The translations under genes were made by a program, and so were the position numbers. A model generated the notes under the pieces. That model had not been told where the DNA came from. It did not search any database and saw only the letters and a list, made by a program, of their open reading frames with translations. Positions 19,724-31,870 of a stretch of 41,633 bases of DNA are shown piece by piece. Positions within the stretch are counted from its first letter, which is position 1; every line of letters begins with the position of its first letter. Location: positions 1 through 41,633 of the forward strand of contig MU119588.1 in NCBI GenBank assembly GCA_014904845.1. Direction: 5' to 3'. Source of the DNA: Acephala macrosclerotiorum. Lineage: Eukaryota; Ascomycota; Leotiomycetes; Helotiales; Mollisiaceae.

Positions 19724-22356
19724 GTTCGAGTACTATAAGGTCAGTATTAATGAGTCCATGTCCTTGAAACATTCCAGTAGATTTGGGACATTGTGCCTTG
19801 TAGAGACACCAGCCAAGAGACAAACATCAGCAAACCCAAGAGATTCTGCATTCACCTCCACAAAATGAATACTTCGACTGCACGAAACACCTAAGCAGCA
19901 AGCGAATTCCTGAAGCAAGCCTTCTCACAAGTATATATACCTCCTCGCCCTGTTGCCACGTCCGTCACACATTACTCACCTTCAATTACGATGAGGCATC
20001 TGCCCCTGGAGACACACAAGGAGATGACGCGTCCGAGTAGGCAATAGTGGAAGTCTTCTTCATCCTGTAGTTCTCGCTGCTCCGCTCCAAAGTCCATCTC
20101 GTTCGAATCTTCCAGCATGTTGACAACCAAATACCAGTTGATAACAATAGTAACATTTGTCAATATTTATACAGTCAGCTATTCCACATCCATGTAACCC
20201 GAATTTGTAGCTTGCAAACGTCTCTCCACAATCCCAAGATTTGGGCCGGACAGCCCAAACTCGCAGTCCCTGGGGCGCTTCTCAGCTCGTCGTCTGCGTC
20301 CTTGACTTCGCACCCTTCTTCTTTTTGCATCGTTGCTTCGTCTTTCCCGGAGAAAATGACCCCGCTTTATACGATTCTGGATAGGTGGAGGCAAGGTTGT
20401 GCTAGAACTGCACTACACTGCCTATGACGCGCACCAAGCTGAGAGATGAGTCGAACAGGAAGTGAATGAGGGAGGGGAAGTGTCGGGTATACGATTAAGC
20501 ACGCTCTACGATTCGTGCTTCGCAAAGCATATAAAATCGACTGAAACCAATGTGGATGCTTCTTAATACCAGAGTCGTGGAGATTGAGTCAAAGTTCTGT
20601 TTCATATCTTAGTTTCTACTGCTATATTTCTTTGTGCTTACATTCACACCTTAGACCTTAGCTCTTACAGACGAAAGTCCCATCTCATGCTCTTTAGTGG
20701 CGTGTCTTAATCTACTGGTAGATGTTTTTGTTGTCAGATTTTGGTGTTACTATCAATTTCATTGTTATTCTTTCAGAAAATACCTGCTCAAATTTTTATT
20801 TTGCATGTTCCCTACGCTCTCCGCCCCTTTATTTACACCAAAGGGCCACTGAGAAGCATCCCTCGTTACTTGGAAGTCAAACTAAGGTCGTGTTCGGAGA
20901 TATCTGGCGAGTCTGACATCATTCGTGTGTAGGGATGTTTGGCGCTGTCCGCGAAATTTCGTTATATACCCTCCCTCTAGCCGGGACAGCAACCAGATCG
21001 TGCTCAAATAGTGAATGAATCCAAAACGAAAAATGCAAGCGCCTGACTGAATCTGGTTGACTAGGATAGGTATTCACCTGGTCACAAGTGTGGAACCTAG
21101 GTAACTCAAGAACAACCTCACGCGGTATTATTTTAACTCGCAGCCTTACGAATCTCATACTGGGCCATGTGCTTCTTCCTCAACGTGCGACACGGAAGTC
21201 AACGCAACCGATATCTCGAGGAGGAGAAAAGAACCAACAATTGACCTCTACTCTATTTCTCCAGGAAAAAGGCATTTCATACGGCGGGGTATGGAGACTA
21301 CTAAATGGTACTGCTTCTCTTTTGTAGCAGACTTTTACATTCAACCTGTCTAAGCACATTGCAATGTTTGCAGATAGTTGACAGTAGTGCTACATTTGGC
21401 AACACTTTGTCTCTGTTCTAAAGTTCGACAGCAAGAGCCGGATGTTCTTAGATCTCTGATTGGGTAAAGGCTCGAGGTCGTCGACTTGCAAAGTTGCTCT
21501 CCTGAAGAGACTATATCTGGTTCGGTGTCTTGAGACATCTCGCTTCCTCTGAGCTGGTCATTGCTACGGATTTGAGTGCAGAATCCTTGAGGCGAGCGCT
21601 CACTTTGACTGTTGCCGGTAAGTTAACTAGAAGAAGGAAGCATTGAGATACCTTCTGCAACGTCTCTGGGAACCAACCCCTGAGAGTGAAGCACTTCGGC
21701 CACAAAACTATCTGGATAGTCACGTGGATCACTTCCACCCCAAGTCATCGACTCCAGTCTCTGACTAGGTACAGCCTACATCAACTTAGACATATACCCA
21801 ATCTTTCACCAAAGCTCGCATGCATATTTTGTGAGGAAGGCGTCTTGTAACAGCTCAACTCTATCCAGTGCAGATTCACCATCACTTGAAAAGCTATCGC
21901 GTCCCCCTGTCCAGTTGGTCGCACACCCTCTTCCACTCTTCAAACCCCCATTTATCCAATATCTTTCTCGCTTGTAGAAGTGGGAGGACGAACACGTGTG
22001 CTTGTGAACGGATTGCACATTTTGATGTTGTCTGCGTGCTCAGCCTCCACAGCCCTAAAGGGGAAGCGCATATTCTCAAAGAGGGTTAAAGGCTTACAAT
22101 CTTCCACTCTTCTTCATTTATTGAATCTCGGTACAAAGTGTCTTTCCTACTACGGTTTGGAATAATAGCAAGCGCTATTTATATGAGCCAATATGAGCTT
22201 TCGATTTGAGCGACACGAGTTTCTGAAGTTGCTTGGTCGTGCAAGGTTCCGAGGTCGAACCTCTTGAATACAGATCACAGTAGTCTATAAGAACAGCTCA
22301 GCCTCGGGTATCCGTTGCTACTCCGAGTTGGGGTCTCATAGTGCAATTTTTGCACG
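19724..22356. other. Long intergenic region, gene-free
   Basis: About 2.6 kb. Short frames on both strands show no family features; a basic minus-strand frame at 20179-20394 and one at 21511-21738 are the longest odd ones and I do not believe either. No tRNA recognised. A short palindrome GAGGTCGAACCTC near 22243 recalls a tRNA T arm but has no tRNA around it. The last part is promoter of the membrane-protein gene and may hide an upstream exon. Confidence 0.45.
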
Positions 22357-24180
22357 ATGTATCTTCATGGCGAAAGTCATCGATCACACATCCGCACCTT
22401 GAATGCGATTAGTCGCTTAGTGTCACGTGCCATAGGAGGCTTCAACCGACAACAATGTCTCCCAGTCGTCCAGCAGATGCTGAACTCCAGCACATCTTTG
22501 GCAAACGATACATCGTTCTTCTGGCAAGATCCATTCGGTCGTATCTGGTCTGACCCTCAGAATCCGATCATCTTGGAAAGTGTCTGCAAGGAGATATGTG
22601 GCGGCAGCGGCATGGGATTGTATCCTGATACCGCGAATCGATTGCTTACCTGGTTCGTTCCTGGGCTCTTTTTGATATCCAGTATCAACTTTGCGCCGAT
22701 TGGGTTCAGGAGATTTGCCATGATCGCTCATCTTTTCGGCGATCCGATACACTCTCTTTGGTCGCTCCTCTCGAAGCTGGAGGATTGGAACAACTGCTAT
22801 GATATGGCTCGGGTTATGATTCGAGAGGTTTACCCAAATGTGACCAGGCCAAGGAGCTTTGATGGTCCGCACCAGGGTCGAAACAGGACATGCCGGCTTT
22901 TCTATTCTATCTGGAAAGTCGTTCGACCACTGCATATAGTACACATCGACGAGCGAGCAAGAGATATCGCTGTGATACTTATTGCCGTCAGGGAGCTTCT
23001 ACCTTCACCAAACCACGACATAAACATCGACTCGCTCTACCTATGCTCATGCTTCGAACCAATGTCAGAGACCTTCCACAAACAAATAGCAGGCAACATC
23101 GTAGACAAGAGAACATACGGCACTCTCCACACCTGGTTCGCCATCTTTACTTACATCTTTGGCATCGTTTGTGCATTCGTCTTGATACTGGGTGGATCAC
23201 CATCCCCATCAGGCGGCAAGGTAGCTCCTGCCATGCTTTTGTCATGGCTGCTACCTTTCATTCTTCTGAGCAACATCGTCGGCCAATTCCGCGCAGAAGA
23301 CTGCATCCGAATCATACGACAATTTGAAGACGACATTAGGGCACGCGAGGGCGAGCATTCACAGGACTGTGTCCAGAGTCGATATCCGCTGCATCGATAT
23401 TGGAGTACAGATGCAAATGATCCACACTGGACCTCATACCTAGATTCCCAGGCCTGGTCTGGCGGGATCTATTCGTGCCAGTTGGAGAAACCCATGCTGG
23501 ATAAGAGACGGATATTGAGGTCTTGGTGTCTCATTGCTGTCGCTGTTACATCGGTCTGCATCTCCTTCGGAATTGCATTTGGTGTCCTCTACTCTGCACC
23601 AACATTTTTCAGCTGCCGCAGTGCCATGTTCGTCTGCATCGTCTTTGTTTGGCTTTTGAGCCCATTCATGACCCGCATCATCATGACTTGTCATCTTTGT
23701 GGGAAGGATGCGAAAGCTCGATGGAAGAACTTATTTTGGAAGGACTTTGTAATTGGATTCTCTGTTCTTTTCCTTCTCGTGGCTTCGAGCTGTGGCCTGG
23801 GGAATAGTTGTTGGTGCTGGGCAGGATTCTTGAACAAAGTCAAAGGTGTCGTCCTGAATCCCGAGAAGCAGTTCACGGAGAACAACCGCTACATATATCC
23901 GATTCTGATCTCTTTGTGCTTATTTCTTCAGTATGTGGTGTTGGAAACAGCTCTATATTTGGGAAGGACTGGCTTGAGTGCTCTGACGTGGAGCGAAGGC
24001 GACCGAAGAGATTCTTTGCCTGAAAGAGCAGTTGGGTCGGAATTCGAGATTGATCGTACTGCAGCAGTTGCCGCAGACAGTGGTTCGGAGGAGGAACTTC
24101 TTGTGGGAGATGGTAGTGGTTATGAGCTTCTCGAGCATGGATTTTGGGAGGGGACTTACCATCACTTGTCCTCTTATTAA
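22357..24180 (+). CDS. Uncharacterised multi-spanning membrane protein
   Basis: 607 residues in one open frame. Seven or so hydrophobic segments are visible: about 94-112, 258-280, 292-310, 390-411, 424-445, 464-485 and 512-534. The soluble loop between about 113 and 257 holds Trp- and Arg-rich stretches, and the loop from 310 to 389 is charged. The C-terminal about 65 residues are acidic and hydrophilic (SGSEEELL). The N terminus has no signal peptide and contains NDTSFFWQDPFG and paired Cys (CKEIC), which resemble a luminal domain; a signal-encoding upstream exon may be missing, so the start is uncertain. I do not recognise a functional family; proteins of this look are common in filamentous ascomycetes as unnamed integral membrane proteins. 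The long open frame and the clear membrane pattern support a real gene. Confidence 0.7.
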   Translation: MYLHGESHRSHIRTLNAISRLVSRAIGGFNRQQCLPVVQQMLNSSTSLANDTSFFWQDPFGRIWSDPQNPIILESVCKEICGGSGMGLYPDTANRLLTWFVPGLFLISSINFAPIGFRRFAMIAHLFGDPIHSLWSLLSKLEDWNNCYDMARVMIREVYPNVTRPRSFDGPHQGRNRTCRLFYSIWKVVRPLHIVHIDERARDIAVILIAVRELLPSPNHDINIDSLYLCSCFEPMSETFHKQIAGNIVDKRTYGTLHTWFAIFTYIFGIVCAFVLILGGSPSPSGGKVAPAMLLSWLLPFILLSNIVGQFRAEDCIRIIRQFEDDIRAREGEHSQDCVQSRYPLHRYWSTDANDPHWTSYLDSQAWSGGIYSCQLEKPMLDKRRILRSWCLIAVAVTSVCISFGIAFGVLYSAPTFFSCRSAMFVCIVFVWLLSPFMTRIIMTCHLCGKDAKARWKNLFWKDFVIGFSVLFLLVASSCGLGNSCWCWAGFLNKVKGVVLNPEKQFTENNRYIYPILISLCLFLQYVVLETALYLGRTGLSALTWSEGDRRDSLPERAVGSEFEIDRTAAVAADSGSEEELLVGDGSGYELLEHGFWEGTYHHLSSY

Positions 24181-24892
24181 TATTTATTGATCTCTGACAA
24201 CAACCAATCTGCCGTCTGATGAAGCCACTTGTAATCAACAACTTGATATTTGTTTCACATCCGTCTAGCCGAAAAAGTTGTGACGAAAGGAGACATTTGA
24301 TAACAGTGATAAAGTTGACGGCAACAAACTTGCCTTTTTCTACCTTTCTGTTGGCCTTGACATTCGCCTCGAAGTCTCTAATTTCAAACTTGCACTTCGG
24401 CTCCGCCAAAGCATTTTCTTGCTGCGCGCAAATTCTTCAATGGACCTTTGATTGTCGTCGATGCGGTACAATTGGTTGATGAAGTAGTGGAAAACTGTAG
24501 TAGACATCTTCGGCGAGGACGGCCCTTAAATCTGACAGGTTTACGGCTCGACATGAGCCGTTGCAACGACGAGTGTCACGTGCGCAAACCTCGTTGATCG
24601 ACTCGAGTCCCAAACTCAATCCAGCTCCCGCTTTCTCTCCCCTTCTCCATATCGTCAATTTTCATCACTATTCTCAAGGTTCATTCCCCTTATCTTTCCG
24701 GCTGTGGTCGCGAGGCACATGACCACCGGATAAAGTCCCGACAAAACTCATCTTCTATCCCTCAACTTCATCTTGAGCTCGAGCGGACTTCTGAAAAGGA
24801 AGACTTTAAGACCAGAAACAGACACGATAAAGTACAAGAAAAAATTCGAATGATACTCAAGCAAAATAGGAATTCGAAAACAAAACGCAACA
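24181..24892. other. Intergenic, gene-free
   Basis: About 700 bases, 3' flank of the membrane-protein gene and possible promoter of the small frame at 24893. Nothing else recognised. Confidence 0.5.
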
Positions 24893-25144
24893 ATGTCTGG
24901 CAAAGAATTCGTTTCTATGTATAACAATCCTCACCGCAAGATATACCACGGTCTCAGCGTAGTAGGTCTTGTCTGGAAAGTCTGTGTGTATTGGTGCGTC
25001 TGTCTAGAGAGCAGAGAGCTCTGGGGAGCTGTAAATAAGGTAGGAGCTAGGTGGAAGCTAGTGCACGTGACCACCCTAATACTATGTATTATGTATCTTC
25101 AACGCAACGCGCCCAAGACTCCCAATCCGCGAGAAAACGAATAG
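24893..25144 (+). CDS. Possible small protein, 83 residues
   Basis: The ATG context is good (CAACAATG) and the upstream stretch is A- and C-rich like a fungal leader. The product starts MSGKEFVSMYNNPHRK and has a moderately hydrophobic centre. A GTAGGT...TCTAG intron of about 46 nt could lie after residue 23, changing the rest. No family is recognised. It ends 72 bases before the end of the convergent beta-mannosidase gene. It may be chance. Confidence 0.25.
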   Translation: MSGKEFVSMYNNPHRKIYHGLSVVGLVWKVCVYWCVCLESRELWGAVNKVGARWKLVHVTTLILCIMYLQRNAPKTPNPRENE

Positions 25145-25215
25145 CACAACGTCCGAAGAGCGGCAATCGAAAAGTACAGATAGCCTCTTCATGATCAAAA
25201 TTACCAGGAAAGCAT

Positions 25216-27837
25216 TCAGATCATGCCCAAATATCTCATCGTAATCTTCGTTCCCTTATTCGCGCCCTTGACAGCGATGCTAACCACCTCACCAGGCACA
25301 ACATCCACCAAATTGTCCCCAAAGCTCACATCATCATCTTCACACTCAAGTGCAACGCCCTTGACTGGGAACTCCGCACTCAACTCCACCGTCTTGCCAT
25401 CTTTGGTCAACTCTGCAGTCAAATGCTTCGGCTTCTGCAAATGCACATACTTCAATGGTTCTGGCCAGTTGATGTATCTTGCGATTTGCACGCCTTCCTC
25501 GTATAAATAAGCGGCGACAACGGCGCGAGTCTCTTCACCCGAATTGGAGTGCCGGACGGGAACATCGAAGTCAATTATTTCTGTGCTGCGGTTTTCGGGG
25601 AGGAGGAACGCGGGTTTGACGGTCTTGGAGTAGGTTTCTTTGCCGGTGATGACATCGAATGCTTTGACGACGACGTCGGCAGTGATATCCTTCAGTGTCA
25701 GGTTTGAGCCCCAGATCTCGATCTTGGTCTGCTTTTCTATGAATGCTCGAGTATGCTTGTCTTTCGGAATGAGGTGCTCCTTTCTTGTCACGCCAAGAGA
25801 AATTGGTGCCATTTCGCGCTTGACGGTGTAGTAGGCATGCTTGGGTCGGAGGTAATAATCGACGATGGCCCACGATGTGACGGGCCAGCAGTCATTGATT
25901 TGCCACACCAAAGCACCACCGCAGTATTCCTTTCCTGGTCCCTTCCATTGTCGTTTCCAGAGACGATAGGCGCTGGCGAGGCATTCTGCTTGCATCAACT
26001 GTGTCGAGTAGATGAATTGCTCGAGAGGATCAGGTGCATATCGAAAGTTCTCCACGAGATAGAGTGCGATACGTCGTTCATGGCCATCCGCCTTATTATG
26101 GAAGTCGACAGTCGAAGACTGAGCAAACCGATCTGGATCATCCTTGCCGAGCGGGAGGAAGGACTCGATTGTTTTGATATTGGGAAACGCTTCCATGCCA
26201 AATTCAGACACAAACCGTCCAACCAGCTTATCGAAGTTTTGGTATTTCTCCTGGGATCCATGCCACACGTTCCACTGATGGAGGTCGCCAACTGTAGGGT
26301 CCGTTGTATTCTTGCCACCCCAAGGACTGCCGAAGTGGTAGTAGGTGTCGGGAACCAACTCCTTGCATGCATCAACAAGAATCTTCTCGTATATGTAACG
26401 GGCAGGGAAGTCAGTCTTCAGCCAACTCTCAGCATCCTTATTCTCAGAATCATACGTCAAGCCTTCCGACTCCTGGTACTGGTAATCTTCGTTATTGCCG
26501 GCCCAGATGACGATGGACGGATGGTGTCGAAGAAGTTTCAGGTTCTCCTCAGCTTCGGTCCGCACCAATGCCAGGAACTCCGAAAACCCAGGATAGTTTC
26601 CACAGCCAAACATGAAGTCTTGCCAAACCAAAATACCGAGCTCATCGCAAGCATCATAAAATGCTTGCTCTTCGAAAATTCCACCACCCCACACTCGAAT
26701 CATGAACTGGTTTCCGTCAGCGACCAACTTCACCCAGTCGTAATATTTCTCCTTGCTGATGCGTGGGATGAAGTTGTCTGCTGGAATCCAGTCGCTACCA
26801 CCACAGAAAATGGGAATGTTATTGATCTCGAAAAAGAATGTGGTGCCTGGTTGCTCTTGCATAGACCTTTGGATCAGTTTTGCTCTCCTCAAGCCGAATT
26901 TCTTGGCCTGTCGATCTATTTCCGATCCACTTTGCAGGAGACTTGCCGTAATAGTGTATAAAGGCTGGTCGCCGTATCGGACAGGATACCAAAGTGCCGG
27001 ATTCGAGATCTCGAAGCTGTGTTCTGCATGACCGCTTGATGTTTTGACGGTCTTCGAAGCAATTTCCTTCCCGTCTAACAAGATGGTGAATTCCACGTCC
27101 GATGCGTCACCTTCAACATCAGCTTTTGCCACCAATTGTGCGGACTTCAGCGATTTATCGACATCACTTGTGAAATAGAGATCAGATATCCGAGAAGAGA
27201 AGATCTCGAGATTGATTGGTCGCCAAGGACCGCAGGTCATCAAAGTTGGGCCCCAATCCCACCCCTGTACTTAAAGTCAGTTATATTCCTGCACGTCAGG
27301 GTTTGAGCCTCATACCCAGTGATACTGCGCCTTTCGAACCGCAAGTCTGGAAGTGTCTCCATTCCAGCATCCCCAGTGGTGATCTGGATATTTCTCCACA
27401 ATAGCACAACCCTTGAGGTATGCGCTCTCGAATGTGATCTCCAACTCGTTGTCTCCTTCTTTCTTCAGATGTGTTGTTACGTCGACTCGTTCAGGAATGA
27501 ACATGCTCTCCGTCTTTAGTATCTCCTTACCGTTGAGCACAACCGTGGCATACGTGTCCAAGCCATCGAATGCGAGTATAGCCTTGATATCTCCTCGTTC
27601 CTCTTTCGTCAAGTTCGGGGAGGTGAAAGTAGTCTTGTACACCCAAGGAACCTCGCCAATCCATTGGACGTCGTTCTCGTTCTTGCCAATAAATGGGTCT
27701 GCAATGATTTTGTTGGCAATCAAGTCCAGGTGGACATTGGTGGGGAATTGTGCAACAGGTAAGAACTTCGAGTCTTCCTTGTCTCCTTGCTTGAAGGTCC
27801 AATTCTTGTTGATTGGAGTGATGGTATGCTTCGTCAT
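25216..27837 (-). CDS. mndB: Beta-mannosidase, glycoside hydrolase family 2
   Basis: Two exons, complement(25216..27264, 27316..27837), with a 51-nt intron (GTATGA...TACAG) whose removal gives QYHW-GWDWGPT. This makes 856 residues from the ATG at 27837; an ATG at 27900 would add 21. The enzyme removes terminal beta-mannose from beta-mannan and N-glycan fragments. Order: sugar-binding domain (NWTFKQGD onward), immunoglobulin-like domain, then a TIM barrel with WGGGIFEEQAFYDACDELG. The acid/base Glu is E433 in AGNNEDY and the nucleophile is E528 in VSEFGMEAF; later ALVWQINDCWP is also typical. No signal peptide is seen, so it is most likely the intracellular mannosidase B type, matching its length of about 850. 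All key residues are intact. Two SYGGRG-type sites (28119-28124, 28244-28249) upstream might allow carbon repression. Confidence 0.92.
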
Positions 27838-30047
27838 ATTGGTAGAAGCGGCAGAGGATTGAGATTGAGGGTTCGAAGAGAAGGCGTGGTCTGTCCGCAT
27901 GTCGTTGATATATGTATTTGTGGTGTTCGGAAGTGTCTAGAGGAATGTATCATGGGATTGGACGAGGAGCTGCAGGTGATTTGTAGGAGAGCTACTGCTT
28001 GACGGCGAGTATCAGACTTATTCCCTGGTCCCTGTTTATGGATGCAGAAAGCCGCCAATCCCCCCCGACTCTTATGTGAACCTTCACGGAGCTCCAGAAT
28101 GGGGGTATGTTTCTAGCGGCGGGGTCTCGGTCCCGTAGTAGACAGATAGTCAACGTGCCATCACACTATCTTAATCTCTAGGGCGGAGGCGATTTAAGGT
28201 GGGATACGCGAGGCGGAAGGTCGTCTAGTTCTGCGTGTATGCGGCGGGGGCATGGTGGTGCTGGTGGATATCGAAGAACCAAGCAAATCCATCCTAGGTC
28301 TCAGGGACGCTGCTTCAAGCAGACCAAAGATAATGACGCAGGTGGGAAAGGGCATAGTGTTAGAGGACCGTCTTACGAAACGGCGCATTCAATTTGCATG
28401 GTACGAAAGAGGCCATACGGGTAGGGTGGAAGTTGTTGGAGCTGGTTGAGAGCGGCACGCCAAATTGGATTGCGTCTATCTTTGGCGGGGAAATTTTTAT
28501 GTTTCGCCACACGACATCTCCAATTATCTCTCAATCTAATGCAATCCTGCAACAGAATACCGATTTTACACGATAAGGGACAAACGATATCGACTACAAG
28601 GATCATAGATCATGCTGCAAGCTTGGCATTTCGGTGAGATATCAACCGGATACTGGGTAGAGAGGTAACCTTAACCCGATTGACTGGGGTGCTCGTCCAG
28701 GCGCTGCAATGGGTACCCAGACCCCCAATCCAGGAAACACCAAGCCTTTCCAGCGGGCGATTCCGTCCATTCAGGGCTTCATCCTCCCGAAAGGTACCTG
28801 CAGCGAGCGCTTCTCGGAAAACCTGGCCGAGTCCCAGGGCGCGGTACCCATCGGTGGTTCAGAAAGGCCGTTCTCTGCAATGGAAGCTCTCGAATGCAGC
28901 CACATCGGGCTTCGAATACGACCTAAGATCTACAAACCTTTGCATACGAGCAACCGAGTTTGCCTCATCAGCATCAATGCCAGATTTTACTGGTCATCGT
29001 AGGATGCTCAAGCCGGTGAAAACGCGGAAGCTTCGTTCCCTTCAAGTTAGGAACGGAGAAGTTGCTTCCGGCTGCCTAAAGGAGAATATTCGGCAGACCA
29101 ACAACCACTTACAACTTCTTGCCATTTTGCAAGAACGATATCGTTCATCCACTTCAAGGGTGGATAAGATGGAATATATCTCGCCAACGGAAAAATTATC
29201 TTCTTGAAGGCGGGAAGCATCGTCATGTGCTTACTCTAGACCTTGAGGATTCTCCAATTGAGGACCATTTCTATCCGGCGAATCCGCGATGTTTGATATT
29301 GATTTTTTTACTGTGCCATAACCCAGCAAGAGAGCAGCAATCGTTTGGTGCTATCTGATTTCAACTTGCCATCAAATGTACAGGTACGTCTAACAAGAAG
29401 TTTTGTCTGGCCGCTTTTGCGGACATGTATGCCGGTATGATTTACATATGTCCTATACATGCATCCACCCACGAAGAGCATGGTCTCCAACGTGGTATAG
29501 ATTAAGAGGCTTGACTAGCGTACCGAAAGTAGAGACGGAGAGGTTGAGATCAAACGGTTCATTAATCAAAATGTCGACGTGTCGATGCCAGAGTTTCATT
29601 TTGTCCCACGGGTTCATTTTAATCCAAAGTTAGATATCATGTCATTCCAAGGCATTTGAGATATTTGGATGCACATAATCTGACCTGGGAACTCTCCAGG
29701 CTGAATGAAATCTTATTTGTCTTTCGAAATTGAAACAATACCTTTGTCTTTGAAGAATACGCTTTTGAGATATTATCGCGTCCTTTTTGTAGCAGCCGCG
29801 TATCCCATCTTGGAAATCTGGATTGTGGAAGTCTTCCCGCTCGCAGAGGCCACTCACCTTCTTCTAGCTTATGTCAACATGAATAGTTTGCAGTCGTTTG
29901 TGGTATGTAGTGTCTTTATATATCTCAAATGATGTCCAAAGTCGGTTGCTCATAACTAAGCAAGTAGTAATGGGTCTTAGAAATGAGCAGTTCTGGCCTG
30001 CATCTCGTGACACTAATTTCAGCAGCACCTCGTCGTTTATGATCTGC
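27838..30047. other. Long intergenic region, gene-free
   Basis: About 2.2 kb. The first about 400 bases are promoter of the beta-mannosidase gene. An open frame at 28680-29207 has no domain resemblance and ordinary composition; I do not call it. TGATCTGC at 30040-30047 is the left target duplication of the hAT-like element. Confidence 0.5.
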
Positions 30048-30784
30048 CAGTGTGAGAAATTCAATAATATTCAATAACAAATTTACGTTATTCTATTCTA
30101 TTCAACCAAAAATCTACGTTACTCTTATTCTATTCAATAATAATCATTATTATTCAATAATTTATTGAATAAAATCACGTGCTAAAAAGTAACTCTAGTT
30201 AATTGGCTAAATACGCGAAAAGGTTGAGAGAGTAAACTTAATTAAGTAAAGCGGCTCGCTTATTTAGGCTCCGAAGGTTTCGCCGATGCCGAAAACCAAT
30301 AACTGTAAGGGGGTTTGCCAAAAGAGCGGATTAGAAAGCAAACGTAGTGAGTATAATTAGTAAAACTTAAGGAAGAAAAGTAAAGTCGAGCTAATGCTCG
30401 ATCCTTATAATCTCGGCTAGCGGCACCGAGCTAGGGGCGCACGTGCGACACGTGATAGCGCCCTATGACAATAACCCTTCGAATTAAAATTTAGAGAATT
30501 TGTTTTATATCGAAGAAAAGTAGTTTGCGAGCTTTCTTTTGATTCAAATTATAGATTTTTTTTTGTTTTTAGCATGTAAAATAAAAAGGTTTCCAGTTTA
30601 TTATTATACTCAAATTCTATATAATATTATATGGAAAAGTCACGTGGTTATTCAATAACGTTGAATAATTATTCATTATTCTATTCAATAGCTTAGTCAT
30701 AAACTCGTTACTCTTATTCAATTGAGTAATACTCAATAATACTCAATAATTACTCAAATAATTGAGTAATTCTTTCTAACACTG
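30048..30784. mobile_element. Non-autonomous hAT-like DNA element, 737 bp
   Basis: Ends are CAGTGTGAGAAA at the left and the complement of CAGTGTTAGAAA at the right (11 of 12 match). Outside them lies a perfect 8-bp duplication TGATCTGC (30040-30047 and 30785-30792). An 8-bp duplication with CAGTG ends is the hAT signature. The outer parts are packed with TATTCAATA and ACTCAATA motifs, likely subterminal transposase sites, and TCACGTG occurs near both ends of the interior. No transposase frame remains, so it would need a helper in trans. Confidence 0.9.
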
Positions 30785-30792
30785 TGATCTGC

Positions 30793-31594
30793 AGAATTAA
30801 GCATCCAAAGCAAGGGAATACTAGCAACGGCTCTCTCCTTCCCTGTCTCGAAGACCCGTGGTTCGTTGCTGTATTGTTCAATCGTTTCTCCTGCTCTTTC
30901 TCCGAACGACGGAACATGTGGCAGTCATTTACGGTCAGTTTGTTTGCTGCAAGCACGTGATGGTATCTCTCACCCTTGTTCGCACTTCGGTTCTCCCCTC
31001 CTGAAGGGCTGATTGTTCCGCTTCTTGAAATTAGAGCACGAACATACTCTCCCATGATTTAAGCATCGTCGGGGATGACACTGTCCCGACCATTGAGGAA
31101 TGCGGTAAGTGGCCCAGGGGCAGCATACCCGCATCAAGTCTTGCGACACCCAGCAAGTCAAGATTTTCACTACAGCAGAGTTTTCGACCATACATCTTCT
31201 CCACCAATGTTAAATATAGAATATCATAAAATTTAAGATATTATTCAATAGCCGCCAGATTCTCAATCGCCATCATTTCAAATAATCCTCTACAACACCA
31301 CCTCGGTCAACAGCGTCACAGCGAGGACCACTCAACCCATGGTTCTGAATATATGGTGTTATATACTATCAACTCATGGATATATCATTCGAAGATATCA
31401 TCATTAGTGCCACGTTCCGTCCCGTCCAAGCTTTAACACTCTGTGCCTCACCCCGCTTCCTTATATAGCACTCTTTTTAGAAGGATTGCTTACCACATCA
31501 CATATCAGCAATCCTATCTGAACTCAACCAGCCCCAAATATACCCTCAAACCGCCCCCAACAGCCACCTAGCACTTTCGTCCAGATCCAGCAGC
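30793..31594. other. Intergenic, gene-free
   Basis: About 800 bases of normal composition with no recognised gene. A TATATAG at about 31463 and a C-rich leader just before 31595 look like a promoter for the frame that follows. Confidence 0.45.
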
Positions 31595-31870
31595 ATGGTT
31601 CGTCCTCCCTCCGGCCACACGCAACTAGCTTGCTCCATGGCACTACCAAACCCCAGCACATCCCCTATCTCAACCTCCACACTTTACCACGTGGACACCC
31701 CCACCACTGGGGCTTATGGGTTGCAGTCACAGATGAGCAGTCGCCGCGTGGGGTGCTCCCAGCTCGCTTCCTTGAAACAGCTATCGAAATTAGGATTACG
31801 GCCTGGAGCACGCGGGGATGCTATCTTCCTCTCTTGGCGAGGAAGCTTATGGAAGCATGCTATATGTTGA
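31595..31870 (+). CDS. Doubtful small open frame, 91 residues
   Basis: The upstream sequence looks like a fungal promoter and leader (TATATAG about 130 bases before, C-rich stretch, A at -3), but the frame itself resembles nothing and a second frame from 31630 (85 residues, WGLWVAVTDEQSP) reads at least as well. It may be the start of a decayed or spliced gene. Confidence 0.2.
   Translation: MVRPPSGHTQLACSMALPNPSTSPISTSTLYHVDTPTTGAYGLQSQMSSRRVGCSQLASLKQLSKLGLRPGARGDAIFLSWRGSLWKHAIC

Noticed and set aside
22236..22260. tRNA on the minus strand, from the T-arm-like GAGGTTCGACCTC
   Set aside because: No D arm, anticodon arm or acceptor stem pairs around it.
22423..22944. 173-codon minus-strand frame
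   Set aside because: Antisense to the membrane-protein gene, whose frame is far longer and has a clear membrane pattern.
25753..26961. 402-codon open frame on the plus strand
   Set aside because: Fully antisense to the beta-mannosidase coding exon, whose domains and catalytic residues are intact; a shadow of its codon use.
28680..29207. 175-codon open frame, possible gene
   Set aside because: No domain, poor start context and a competing overlapping frame of similar quality; not supportable.
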